Shown: in pieces, positions 1 to 8,824 of the stretch
Numbering within the stretch: position 1 is the first letter of the stretch
Layout of the letters: every line of letters starts with the position of its first letter
Assembly: GCA_963665155.2 (NCBI GenBank)
Contig: OY761986.2
Coordinates: 1,488,001-1,552,000 of the forward strand
Direction of reading: 5' to 3'
Source of the DNA: UBA1141 sp963665155
GTDB lineage: Bacteria > Chloroflexota > Dehalococcoidia > Lucifugimonadales > UBA3495
Length of the DNA: 64,000 nt
Translations under genes and position numbers: made by a program
The notes under the pieces: generated by a model
The model's input: the letters and a program-made list of their open reading frames with translations, nothing else
What the model was told of the DNA's origin: nothing
The model's database searches: none

Positions 1-1
1 A

Positions 2-21
2 ACACTATTGTTTCATAGTGT
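2..21. terminator. Small stem-loop at the window edge
   Basis: ACACTAT and ATAGTGT form a 7-bp stem around a 6-base loop. It lies about 50 bases downstream of the stop of the minus-strand gene fragment that ends at 72, so it could terminate that gene. The window edge hides any following T-run. Confidence 0.3.
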
Positions 22-71
22 CCCGATGCGCACGCCCTGAGCGCAGCCACCGCACCTTATTCCCTTTAGGC

Positions 72-400
72 TCACCTCAGATTGTTTAGTAGGGCTGCCT
101 GGCGGCCAATTCGGGTGTCGCGCTCCAAAGCGAATCGCTTCACCCCTTGGAAGATGGACTCGGGATCCAAATGAGCCTCAGCGATCACATCTGCCTCGGA
201 GCCACCAGTCAGCCATTCATCGTGCGAGTCTGATACGAAGGAGTACTCGTCCGTCAATGGACCGACGTATTGCAACGGCCAGACTCGCCGAGTGCCTGTA
301 CTGATCACCATTAGGTCGTAATGGGCCTCGGGCGGCAGGACCAAGTTCTGGTAGTCCTCCGACTGACGGAGGAAAAGTTCTTCGCTTATGGCCGAAATTA
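72..400 (-). pseudogene. Unknown protein fragment cut by the IS1380 remnant
   Basis: A minus-strand reading frame ends at a TGA at 72-74. Its last ~110 residues read like a real acidic protein (segments such as LPPEAHYDLMVIS and ESIFQGVKRFALERD). Upstream of about base 400 the same frame runs antisense through IS1380 transposase sequence and is low-complexity and Gly/Pro/Arg-rich, which is typical of a shadow frame. I read this as the C-terminal part of a gene whose beginning was removed when the IS landed. A GTG near 400 could also start a short protein. I do not recognise the family. Confidence 0.5.
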
Positions 401-1601
401 CCTTCACCTCGACCTGGGCGATGCCCCGGGGCGGGCGAACGCGGGCGACAAGATGATGACGCTGGTGGCCTCCGCGCTGGCTGGGGGCGACTGCATTGAC
501 GACGCCGATGTGTTGCGCACCGGGGGGACGGCCTGCACCCTGGGAGGCACGGTCAAGGCGCCATCCACCCTGGGTACCTTCCTGCGCAGCTTCCGGTGGG
601 GCCACGTCCGTCAACTCGACCGGGTGAGCCGCGAGTTGCTGGCCCGGGCCTGGCAGGCCGGGGCAGGACCCGGCGACGGGCCCCTGACCATTGACCTGGA
701 CTCCACCATCTGCGAGACCTACGGACTGGCCAAGGAGGGCGCACGCCACCACGGCTATACCGGCAAGCGGGGCTATCACCCCCTGTTGGCCATCGCCGCC
801 GGCACCGGCGACGTGCTGATGTCCCGGCTGCGCGAGGGCCGCGCCAACACCGCTCGGGGCGCCGCCCACTTCCTGCGTGAAACGGTGAGCCGGGTTCGCC
901 GTGCCGGGGCCAGCGGGCAACTTACGGCGCGGGCCGACAGCGGCTTCTACGCCCACGCTCTCGTCGCCGCCTGTCGTGAGATGGATGTCCGCTTCTCCAT
1001 CACCATCCGCCAGCACAAAAGCCTGCGGAACCTGATCGAGGCGATTCCCGATGCAGACTGGACGCCGGTCCCCTACTGGATGGACGGCGCCGCCGATGTG
1101 GCGCAGACCACCTACACCCCCTTCCGGACTGAGCCCGGCGCCGCACCGGTGCGGCTCATCGTCCGGCGGGTGAAGCCCACGCCCGGTTCCCAACTGGCCC
1201 TCTTCGCCACCTACAGCTATCACGGCTTCATCACCGACCGGGACGGAGAGACCCTGGAACTGGAGGCCGACCACCGCCGCCACGCCGAGATCGAGAACGC
1301 CATTCGAGACCTCAAGTACGGCGTCGGTCTGAACCACATGCCGTCCGGCCGCTTCGCCGCCAACGGCGCTTGGCTGGCGGTACAGGTGATGGCCCACAAC
1401 CTGGCCCGCTGGACGGCGCGGATCGGTCTGGGCGAGCAGATCGCGACCACCAAGACCCTTCGGCGACGGTTCTTCTCCCTGGCCGGACGGCTCACCCGCT
1501 CGGCACGCCGCCTCACCCTGCATCTGCCACAGCGCTGGCCTTGGGAAACCCAGTTCAGTCGCGCCCTGGCACGGCTGCGAGCGATTCCACTCCCAGCCTG
1601 A
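400..1601 (+). pseudogene. IS1380-family transposase, 5'-truncated
   Basis: DDE transposase of the IS1380 family. Conserved blocks are HLDLGDAPGRAN near the start, the first catalytic Asp in LTIDLDSTICETYG, a second in LTARADSGFYAH, and the C-terminal HRRHAEIENAIRDLKYGVG carrying the last acidic residue. IS1380 transposases normally have about 40 more residues before HLDLGD. Here that part is absent: an ATG at 321 is in frame, but the 26-28 residues it adds are the antisense of the neighbouring gene fragment. The C-terminus looks complete. The copy is therefore probably inactive. The downstream IS end is not defined but lies before about 1,850. Confidence 0.85.
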
Positions 1602-1823
1602 CGGCGCCCGTCCGCAACTGACCCGCCATCCGCCCAACCGAACGTCCCCGCAAACTCGCGCCAGTCCGGTCCGCGAGAGTTCCCTGCTGCGTATTCTCTC
1701 GCCATCCCGCGCATCGCAGCTCCCGCAGAGTGCCATAGGGGCCCTATGCGGCGGCTGAAGACCGTCCGCCGACCTCCAATCTACCCCAATGGAGCCCAGC
1801 CATCTCCCCTGTAGCTCCCTCAC

Positions 1824-2411
1824 TCACTCTGCCGCTATCCTCACGCCGTCCATCGGTGTCCTTCGGTGGATTCGGGCTAAAACAAGCCGGAATATGTCGT
1901 CCGGATAACGGCCGTTAAATAGCAAGCCTACGGCACCTGTGATAGCTAAAATGCTTGTCAGCCCGACAGACATAAACCCTGACCCTCCTGGAAGAAAGCC
2001 CATTACTAGGTAGTGGGGGAAAGCAAGTAACCACCACTTGATCAAAACCAGCCCTCGCGACAACCGTTCCGGGTACTCTACTTCGATATTCGCCGGTTAA
2101 TTCCTACTGGACAGACTAAACGGTGGGTAGCGGTCCGTTCCCAAGGCGTTATAACTGTAAAATGCCACCCGCCACGACCATCTGAGCACTCCAACGTTAA
2201 AGTCGAATATTCCCTTGGGGTATTTGCCAGTGAACAGGATGGCGAAAAATGCGCCTATAGTCAGCAGTACATAGGCGACCCAGAGGAAGGACAAAACGAC
2301 TAAGTGCGGAATGATTAAGAGCCATTTAATCAACCAAAGCCAGCGTCCCAAATTCGGATCTATTTCACCATTAAGGGATGCCGGGTAAGTGGCGTTAATG
2401 TCAATTGCCAT
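1824..2411 (-). pseudogene. DUF4389 membrane protein split by an in-frame TAA
   Basis: Two same-frame pieces belong to one DUF4389-type membrane protein. The first half starts at an ATG at 2411 behind a GGAGGAGG ribosome site and shows the family pattern LWLIKWLLIIPH, FTGKYPKGIFDFNVGVLRW and TDRYPPFSL. It then meets TAA at 2097-2099. The frame continues without a shift into VEYPERLSRGLVLIKWW and HYLVMGF, the usual second half of such proteins. Removing one codon joins the halves. The far C-terminus (after FRLVLARIH) departs from the family and ends close to the IS1380 remnant, so it may be truncated as well. A TTG at 2063 could in principle restart the second half. The function of DUF4389 is unknown. 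Confidence 0.7.
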
Positions 2412-2560
2412 TGCATACCTCCTCCGTATGAGAATAAGCCAAGGCGATTTTTTCATGTATCTTCTTAATGCGACAGCTCCTGAATCTGATCAGTGCTCTG
2501 CCTTGTCAACTGTAGTGACTTCACCGAATTTAGTCATCATCGCCGCGCGCTCTGCATAGC

Positions 2561-3007
2561 TCAGAATCCTCGGAGCGTAGCGGGTGACAGGACAAATGCC
2601 ACTAATGGGGGTAATAGCATTATCGGATAGACCCTTACGGCCACTCTGGCGTACCCTTCAAGGGTATTCTCGACAAAGTTAGGTTGAATGCGAATGTTAG
2701 GTGTGAAACCGAACGTGGCCAAGGCCACGCTAGGGGCAATTACTCCAAAGATTAAACCAGTCTCGGCGGGGTCACCTGTCCCAACTTCCAAATCGACTTC
2801 CACATATTGTACGTGGATAGATCGGACCAGCCGCCGGGCTAGGAGGAGAAGCCTTCCCAAGAAGCCTCGAACTCTGAACATTGCCAAAGGCTGTTGAAAG
2901 CTCCTCCTACCATTATGGGCTTTTACCTTTTTGGGCTTCTTTTTCTGGTTTTTCCTCTCACCACCCAACTCCCTCACCATCAACCCAAACAACCATCGGC
3001 TCTCCAA
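2561..3007 (-). CDS. DUF2953-like protein
   Basis: The C-terminal 85 residues resemble the DUF2953 family, which is often membrane-associated: an Arg-rich stretch, then EVDLEVGTGDPAETGLIFGV, a short hydrophobic region and TPNIRIQPNFVENTLEGYARVAVRVYP. Many homologues begin with a transmembrane segment and a Lys/Glu-rich linker. Here the frame opens with a TTG at 3007 and a Lys-rich linker (QKKKPKKVK) without an obvious N-terminal membrane helix, so the true start may be lost or altered. The function of the family is unknown. Confidence 0.55.
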   Translation of the reverse strand: MESRWLFGLMVRELGGERKNQKKKPKKVKAHNGRRSFQQPLAMFRVRGFLGRLLLLARRLVRSIHVQYVEVDLEVGTGDPAETGLIFGVIAPSVALATFGFTPNIRIQPNFVENTLEGYARVAVRVYPIMLLPPLVAFVLSPATLRGF

Positions 3008-3361
3008 CCATGCTCTTCGCCGTTAGTAGCTTCTCCATTTCCGCGCGAGTGAATGATGCTCTAAATTCGGACTTCGCCCACTCACAAGCCTTCCAACGAT
3101 TTCACTAAAAACACGCCTACCAGTCCCAAGGCATTCACTTCGCGTTCACCATAGACGCAGGTGGATTTTGATGCCGCATTTGCCATAATACGGGAGTCGG
3201 GAATACCTTACAGTGACCAACCTTATGAAATGGCCAACATGAAGGGGCCCGGCATGAGCATAGGATCTCAGGGAATGGGCAACGCTGTCTATTTCTTCGG
3301 TCGCGCCTAGGTGGCGACTGCAAGGCAACCGGTTTAACGCACAAAGAATAAGGAGATCTCC

Positions 3362-3735
3362 ATGGGAACCAACCAGGCTGTCGTCGTCGACCAAAAGATC
3401 CCTGGCAAACTCGTAATCCGTGATGTTGCAATGCCGCAGCCCTTGCCCTCAGAAGCATTGGTGGGTGTATCGTCCATTTCCCTCAACCGCGGCGAAACAC
3501 GCCGATCTATACAAGAGGAGGACGGCTGGCGTCCAGGATGGGACCTCGCGGGCGTGGTAGAACATGCTGCCGCGGATGGCTCGGGTCCTCAGACTGGCAG
3601 CCGGGTGGTGGGCTTCCTTCCCGCTGGTGCCTGGGCGCGATATGTGGCGGTACCCAGCAATGCGCTCGCCTCCCTGCCTGACGCCGTCACATTCGCCCAG
3701 GCAGCCACTTTGCCTGTTGCTGGCCTTGACCTTAC
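3362..3735 (+). pseudogene. MDR-type alcohol dehydrogenase/quinone reductase, N-terminal fragment
   Basis: The start is clear: AAGGAGAT lies six bases before the ATG. The first ~120 residues match the GroES-like catalytic domain of medium-chain dehydrogenases (ISLNRGETR, WDLAGVVEHAA, GSRVVGFLPAGAWARYVAV, FAQAATLPVAGL). The homologous sequence stops after PVAGL, just where the NAD(P)-binding Rossmann domain should follow, and the frame then runs into the end of the IS3 remnant. The cofactor domain is not seen on the other side of the IS, so the gene is dead. The metal-binding Cys/His set of zinc enzymes is not evident, so the ancestor was probably a quinone-reductase-like member. Confidence 0.75.
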
Positions 3736-4365
3736 CCCGAAGTTAGTATCATTGGCTAGTAGAGTCCAGCCATAGAGCCAGCAAACTCTTTGGGCGTTTT
3801 ACCCTTCAGGGAACTGTGGGGCCTGACCTCGTTGTAGTCCTGCCGCCAGTTCTCTATGATCTCCCTGGCATGCCTTACACTCATGAACCAGTTGATGTTC
3901 AAGCATTCGTCGCGTAGTCGGCCGTTGAAGCTCTCAGCAAAGGCGTTCTCTACCGGCTTGCCAGGACGTATAAAGCTTAACTTGATGCCCCTCCGATAGG
4001 CCCACTCATCCATGGCCTTGCTTGCGAACTCCGGGCCGTTGTCCACAGTGATCACCTCAGGTAGTCCCCGTGTCTCTTCCAGTCTCTCCAGGACTCCCAC
4101 CACTCTGGCGCCTCCCAGAGAGGTATCTACCTCGATGGCTGGGCACTCCCGTGAATAGTCGTCCACTATGGCCAATGCCCGGAAGCACCGACCGGTCACA
4201 GTGCTATCAGAGACAAAGTCCATGGACCACCTCTGATTAGGACGTACAGGAGATGGAATGGTCTCCCGGACCCCTGCCGCCCCTTTGCGCCTCCTCTTCT
4301 TCCTGAGCGCAAGCCCCTCTTCACTGTAGATGCGCTCTGTACGCTTGTGATTGATCACCAGGTCT
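3727..4365 (-). mobile_element. IS3-family element remnant
   Basis: Only the catalytic (rve) half of an IS3 OrfB transposase remains. The first Asp lies in RWSMDFVSD, the second in VITVDNGPEF, and the Glu in NAFAESFNGRLRDECLN, followed by the typical ending YNEVRPHSSLKGKTPKEFA. OrfA and the start of OrfB are missing: at about 4,365 the sequence switches to an unrelated gene. The right limit is placed where the MDR gene homology stops. Confidence 0.75.
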
Positions 4366-4829
4366 ATTCCTAGCAATGGTAGCTCATCAAGAAGTGTGGG
4401 AGAGGTTCCGTACACCGCTGGGTTCCTTTGCTGAAATGCTTGAAAGACATTCTGCGCAACGAATAGGTTGGGACATATTTGCGTATTGGACAGTCGCTGG
4501 CGACTAAGATGATCAACCGCATCCCCCTTTTCGCGGAAGCAAGCCTGAAGAAAATATCCATACGGTATTCCTACCTGAACGTATTCGTCAGCCGCAATTC
4601 TAAGCAATTCTTTTGCGTGATCTATATCGATCAACGCCGCATATTGGGCTGCCCGAATCAATGCAGTTGCCCTCGTCCCATGGTAGATCCACTGGCTTGG
4701 AGACCTGGATAGAGTTTCGGTAAATTGCTTGGCGTAAGACTCGAAAAAGTTCATTCTACGCGTCGCAACTTCAGGATCTGCGCGCATAATATGAAACACT
4801 TCGTAGTTCACGTCCGAACTCATACTCAA
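3756..4829 (-). CDS. Chimeric ORF: unknown protein fused to IS3 transposase C-terminus
   Basis: This is one uninterrupted 357-residue frame. Residues 1-155 are an unrecognised helical protein with repeated hydrophobic patterns such as ALIRAAQYAALIDIDHAKELL and RIAADEYVQVGIPYGYFL, which vaguely suggest TPR-like helices. From about residue 156 (LVINHKRTERIYSEEGLALR) the sequence is IS3 OrfB to its normal end. The frame opens with a TTG that overlaps the TGA of the upstream gene, with an ATG two codons later, so the two genes are translationally coupled. The original C-terminus of the helical protein was lost to the IS, and the in-frame join is probably accidental. Confidence 0.65.
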   Translation of the reverse strand: MSMSSDVNYEVFHIMRADPEVATRRMNFFESYAKQFTETLSRSPSQWIYHGTRATALIRAAQYAALIDIDHAKELLRIAADEYVQVGIPYGYFLQACFREKGDAVDHLSRQRLSNTQICPNLFVAQNVFQAFQQRNPAVYGTSPTLLDELPLLGIDLVINHKRTERIYSEEGLALRKKRRRKGAAGVRETIPSPVRPNQRWSMDFVSDSTVTGRCFRALAIVDDYSRECPAIEVDTSLGGARVVGVLERLEETRGLPEVITVDNGPEFASKAMDEWAYRRGIKLSFIRPGKPVENAFAESFNGRLRDECLNINWFMSVRHAREIIENWRQDYNEVRPHSSLKGKTPKEFAGSMAGLY

Positions 4830-5464
4830 AATAGCTCCCTTATGTTCGAAATGTTAATCGGATCGTCGAACTTACTATTATAGTATGGCCAACCTGTGCA
4901 AAGCCTTAATCCTCCTGACGGACTTAAAGAGTACTTTTCACAACGCTGTATTTGGTTGGAAGGTATTATAATTTTGGCCGTAATTTCACCCTCAGTTTGG
5001 TAGGGGGAATAGCGACGGTATGTATTTAACTCACGAACTTCTTCTGCTACATTTTCAACTTCTACCGCGGGTCTAAGTCCCACCACCACCCAACAGTAAA
5101 ATAGGTAGCCATCTGTAGCTCCACCATTAGTCGCAAAGTCCAAGGCAGTCATGTGCGCCGGATGAGTAATGTTTGTCTGCAAAAATGTGCTTCTCTCAAC
5201 ACTGCCAGCTGATAAGGAAATGAATGGAGTGCCTTCGCAGAATTGTTGTTTTGTCGCTGGATCGATTGCGTAATATTGATTAACATGCATGTTGAGATTC
5301 TGCTGCGTGAGTTTCCCCCGGATTTCTGGTGGAGATATCTGCCTGACGTTCCTCCACCAACGACATAGAATGCCCCATTGGCCATCAATTATGTTGCGAG
5401 CCTCGTCGTCAGCAATGCCATCCACACCTCCCAGAATACCTTTGATGCACCTTTGCACAATCAT
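4826..5464 (-). CDS. Unknown 212-residue protein, possibly ADP-ribosyltransferase-like
   Basis: The ATG at 5464 has GGGAG about 11 bases upstream. I do not recognise a named family. Seen in the protein: HVNQYYAIDP near residue 60, ETPFISLSAG-type strand (written GTPFISLSAGSVER) near 80, TALDFATNGG near 105, GYLFYCWVVVG near 120, and TEGEITAKIIIPSNQI near 160. The order of a His/Tyr strand, an FIS-x-S strand and an EGE-x-x strand is reminiscent of the core of ADP-ribosyltransferase folds. That is only an analogy from spacing. The gene overlaps the start of the helical-protein gene fused to the IS3 remnant, so the two were probably one operon. Confidence 0.5.
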   Translation of the reverse strand: MIVQRCIKGILGGVDGIADDEARNIIDGQWGILCRWWRNVRQISPPEIRGKLTQQNLNMHVNQYYAIDPATKQQFCEGTPFISLSAGSVERSTFLQTNITHPAHMTALDFATNGGATDGYLFYCWVVVGLRPAVEVENVAEEVRELNTYRRYSPYQTEGEITAKIIIPSNQIQRCEKYSLSPSGGLRLCTGWPYYNSKFDDPINISNIRELF

Positions 5465-6134
5465 TATTCACACACTCCCAAGCGGAACGGTGGAGGAATC
5501 TTGGTCGGCTGAGGTAATTCCCTTTTTATAATACCGAGTCGACGACTGACGTGGGCAACATCAACTCAGCCCACTTTGCCGCCCAAGCCAACCGCAGCTT
5601 CGGCTTGATCTAGGAGACGAGCAATCTGCCTCTGGGCACGTTCCTGAATATAGCGGAATGTTAGCGCGGTGTGGATACCTTGTCTATTGAGCTATATAGA
5701 TTTGACCGTTCCACGGCTGACTACACACACTATCCGCGAATAGTGTTTGGTCAGCCTCCGACATGGTGTCCGCCCTGGACGCCATAGACTTCAAGCAGAG
5801 CTAGATGGCCTCTTAGATCAAGCTGAAATAAATTCCTTATTCAGGATTTACAACGCGGCCATCCTACCGAAAGTGGCCCAGGAAACGCTCTCCCAGCCTT
5901 TTGCCGAACTTTCCCGGGGATCCGCAGAAGCGGCACGCCGCGCCGCTGGGCAACGTCCCGGACTTTCAGAGTGCAAAGCTCCTCATACAGCAGGGAGAGA
6001 GGATCGCCCTGTCACGTTTTGCTTTTCAGCCCTGACCAATCCATGGCACCGAACGGGCCAGTCGTTCGGCCCGCCGGCATAGCGGTAACTGTGGAGTCCG
6101 AATGTAGGGGTACGGCCAAGCAGCCTCAACCGCG
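5465..6134. other. Intergenic stretch without a recognisable gene
   Basis: Only short open frames without family features or good ribosome sites are present on either strand. The part before 5,530 should hold the promoter for the minus-strand gene starting at 5464. I see nothing else I can support. Confidence 0.4.
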
Positions 6135-6979
6135 TCAGTTCCTGGAAGGGAAGTTCCTCGTCAGGTCGGTCAACGGCCACTCCAGCACTTCGTCATCGGA
6201 ATACCGCACCGAGACAGTCTCCCGCAAGCGGTGCCCCACGATTACCTTGGCCAATCCATTAGGAGTGCCTACCTCTTCTCCGATCCGGGGTAGCGCTCGA
6301 TTGACCTCCCGGTATTGCTCGTATTCGTAGCGTAAGCAGCAGCGGAGCCGGCCGCAGGCGCCGGCCAAACCATCAGCGCTGATGGGCAACGCCTGCTCCT
6401 TGGCCATGCGTATGCCGACCGCATCGAACTTGGTCAACCAGGTGGAACAGCAGAGCGTCCGCCCGCAGCGTCCGATGCCGCCGGTCAACTTGCCACGTCC
6501 CGATCACCCACTTGCCGAAGTTCCATCCGGCACCGGAGGGCAGAGCCCAATTCGTGTAGTAAGGGCCGGAAATCAACTCGGCCGTCAGCGCCAAACGTCA
6601 CGGTGACTCGGCTTCGGTCGAAGGTGTAGTGAGCTTCCACGATCTTCATTGCTATTTGAAGGGCGCGGGCTTTCGTGCGCGCCAGCTTGAACGCGTCCTC
6701 TTCCATCTCTTTGATTTGCTGCCATCTACCGAAGTCCGACGCAGTGGCCTTCCTCACCACGGTCAGTAGGATTCCGTCCTCGGGCTGGGACAATACGAGG
6801 GATTGTGGCTCTTTCACCACCCAACCGAACTCTTGTCCCTCATCCCCTTGGACAACCACATAGTTTTTACGCCGCATCTCCAACTCCCCGGCATTGGCGT
6901 AGGTGATGGGGTCTGCTTGGCGCCAGCGTATTCCAACCACTCGGCACATGCGTAGATCCCCTTCAGGTGAATTCAACAT
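6135..6979 (-). pseudogene. PSP1-domain protein with a one-base frameshift
   Basis: PSP1 (YaaT-like) proteins are about 270 residues and end in a conserved Cys-rich signature. The first part (ATG at 6979 preferred; MCRVVGIRW, PITYANAGELEMRRKNYVVV, VEAHYTFDRSRVTVTF, LRCRMELRQVGDRD) ends at a premature TGA at 6485-6487. The second part continues in the next frame with TGGIGRCGRTLCC, GIRMAKEQALPIS and CGRLRCCLRYEYEQY. The junction reads GCAAGTTG; restoring one A (GCA AAG TTG) gives the expected VAKLTGGIG. It follows the Rrf2 gene directly. YaaT-type proteins take part in sporulation or RNA-processing complexes in Firmicutes; the role here is unknown. The lesion could be a consensus error because the rest is well conserved. 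Confidence 0.8.
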
Positions 6980-7042
6980 CAGCACTTCCAAGGCAATTCG
7001 GGGTCTGGCGTTGTAGTTTAGAAAAGCGGTGGGCCGAAGCAA

Positions 7043-7480
7043 CTAGACTTGGACTACCGCTTGTTCCGCCAAGTCGCGTTGGCGCTGGGCCAAGTCGGCC
7101 AAAGTAATGTTGCTGAGCAAGTCCTGGATAGTCTCCTCCACCAACTTCCAAACCTCCTGCTGGGCGCAGGAATCGGAAAAAACACAGTCCAAAGGATTAA
7201 CCAAGCAGTCCAGTGGGGAGGAGTTGGCGTCCAGGGTTTTCATGACCATGCCCAGGTCGATATCGGCAGGGTCACTGGCCAACCCGTGGCCACCCTGGCG
7301 ACCCCGGCGGCTGAGGACGAAGCCGGTTTTGTGGAGGGTGGACATCAACTGGTCGAGGTAGGCCTTGGGGATGCCTTGCTTGGCGGCGATCTCCGCAGTC
7401 TGGATCTGACATTTGCCGTAGTTTTGTGCTAGTTCCACCAGAGCCCGAAGACCATCGTCGAGCCTCATAGGGATTTTCAT
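7043..7480 (-). CDS. Rrf2-family transcriptional regulator
   Basis: The 145-residue protein has the Rrf2 winged-helix pattern: DDGLRALVELAQ, then IQTAEIAAKQGIPKAYLDQLM as the recognition helix region, the wing RRGRQGGHGLA, and a C-terminal sensing segment with three Cys (CLVNPLDCVFSDSC), the usual Fe-S ligand motif of IscR/RsrR/NsrR-type members. It therefore probably senses redox, nitric oxide or Fe-S status; the ligand state cannot be told from sequence. The stop codon abuts the PSP1 reading frame on the same strand, so both are likely cotranscribed. The start ATG at 7480 is preceded by GAGGAGCGCGAA. Confidence 0.88.
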   Translation of the reverse strand: MKIPMRLDDGLRALVELAQNYGKCQIQTAEIAAKQGIPKAYLDQLMSTLHKTGFVLSRRGRQGGHGLASDPADIDLGMVMKTLDANSSPLDCLVNPLDCVFSDSCAQQEVWKLVEETIQDLLSNITLADLAQRQRDLAEQAVVQV

Positions 7481-7865
7481 TTCGCGCTCCTCTATAACGG
7501 TCGGGTCGTCTCGGAAATCCAGAATAAAGGGTGCGATAGGCTTATAGGCGAAAGTGCGAATGCGATAACGAATCGTTGTAGGGCGACGCTACGTTGGATA
7601 CCGTCCCAGCATGGGCAAATTCTATCGATTCAAAATCGGGGCGACCTGGCTGTCGCCCTAGAAACCGCCGCCACTTGCTTTCATTGAGCAATTATGCAAC
7701 TTCGGACAAAAAAGGTCAATGTGTCTCAAGGCGTGGTCGATTTTGGTAATGTGTATACACCAGGGATTCCAGCAATAAAGCTACTGTGCCAAGAGATTTT
7801 CGAGGGTCGATGAAGGCCTCGATTTAGGAACATGGCAGGTTGACGTACTGTGGGAAGCCATAGTA
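7481..7865. other. Promoter-side intergenic region of the Rrf2 gene
   Basis: No protein-coding signal is seen on either strand. The Rrf2 gene reads leftward from here, and the hypothetical gene at 7,866 reads rightward, so both promoters should lie in this gap. No clear operator palindrome was recognised. Confidence 0.4.
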
Positions 7866-8270
7866 TTGACCCTTGTCGGTATTCCCGCCCTGTTCATATC
7901 AATACACCTGATGAATGGGTGGGTCAGCCCGTCTTTCAGGGAGGATAGCCCGGTTGATGTTGGGGAAGATGGAACCTTGGAGTGGCGTGATGTGAAACGT
8001 TACGGTTCGGCTGGTAAACCATATGTTCGCAATGATCGAGTCGTGGTGAAATGGCTAGAGGCGAAAGGCAAAGGCGGAAAGACGTTAGCGGAATTTGCAG
8101 ACAGAATTGGCCTACATGAGGAGTGGGAAGCCGAAATGTATACGGAATCTGGATGGGCTCTTGTTAGAGACCCTTGGGAGCAGCAGCATTGGCTGCCACC
8201 TCGCGGAAACAATGGCGCTGACTCAGTGTACGTTTTCTATAGGCACCAACAAAGACGGACAGCTATTTAA
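7866..8270 (+). CDS. Hypothetical protein
   Basis: This 134-residue frame has balanced composition and many charged residues (GEDGTLEWRDVKRYG, DRVVVKWLEAKGKGGKTLAEF, GLHEEWEAEMYTESGW), unlike a shadow frame. No domain is recognised. The first ~20 residues are hydrophobic (LVGIPALFISIHL) and may be a signal anchor or part of an untranslated lead. No strong ribosome site is seen. It stands alone between the Rrf2 promoter region and an aldo/keto reductase remnant. Confidence 0.4.
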   Translation: MTLVGIPALFISIHLMNGWVSPSFREDSPVDVGEDGTLEWRDVKRYGSAGKPYVRNDRVVVKWLEAKGKGGKTLAEFADRIGLHEEWEAEMYTESGWALVRDPWEQQHWLPPRGNNGADSVYVFYRHQQRRTAI

Positions 8271-8335
8271 TGTGACAATGCAGCAAACTAAGATTCCCTT
8301 CGAACCATAATTGACACGAACCCACCGGGACTTTA

Positions 8336-8587
8336 TTGACTCAGGATGTGGCCAGTACCAAAACGTTGGAATTTCTGCTTGACGGGCCAATCCATAGCAT
8401 GTCCCAGGCGGCCATGGTCTTCTGTCTGATGAACCCGGACATTCACAGCACCGTTCCCGGCATCAAGAACGTTAGCGAAATAGAGGAGATTGCTGGGTGT
8501 GTCGACTTGCCGCTTATCCCACGTGAGCAATTGGAGCGCCTGAGAGAACTTTACTGCCGTGGTTTTGCAACAGAGGCTATAGGATAG
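8336..8587 (+). pseudogene. Aldo/keto reductase, C-terminal fragment
   Basis: The end of the frame matches the last turn of aldo/keto reductases: TLEFLLDGP, then STVPGIKNVSEIEEIAG (the NADPH-binding region, usually written IPGAxxxxxxxEN) and a closing ERLRELYCRGF. The N-terminal ~230 residues with the catalytic Asp, Tyr, Lys and His are absent upstream. The piece is therefore a remnant. Confidence 0.65.
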
Positions 8588-8824
8588 CAACCAGATAGTT
8601 AGGAGGATATTGGAATGGAGGAAAGGACGCATGAGCAGTAGGATAATCCGCAGAAGGGGCTGGGGAACTCGCACCATATGAACGGCTTCCTCCAGGCGGA
8701 GTTGGTCCGAGACGAGAAGTTGGCGTTCACCTGAGGCTTCAGGCTAGGGGCAAAGCGGCTAACTTTACACAACTTAGGGCTGGGCTATCTCGCCTAACAC
8801 GGTTAATACGGGTCAAGAACGTCC

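Noticed and set aside
72..1823. A 583-codon open frame antisense to the IS1380 transposase
   Set aside because: Outside its last ~110 codons it is Gly/Pro/Arg/Val-rich and tracks the complement of the transposase gene. High-G+C genes often give such shadow frames.
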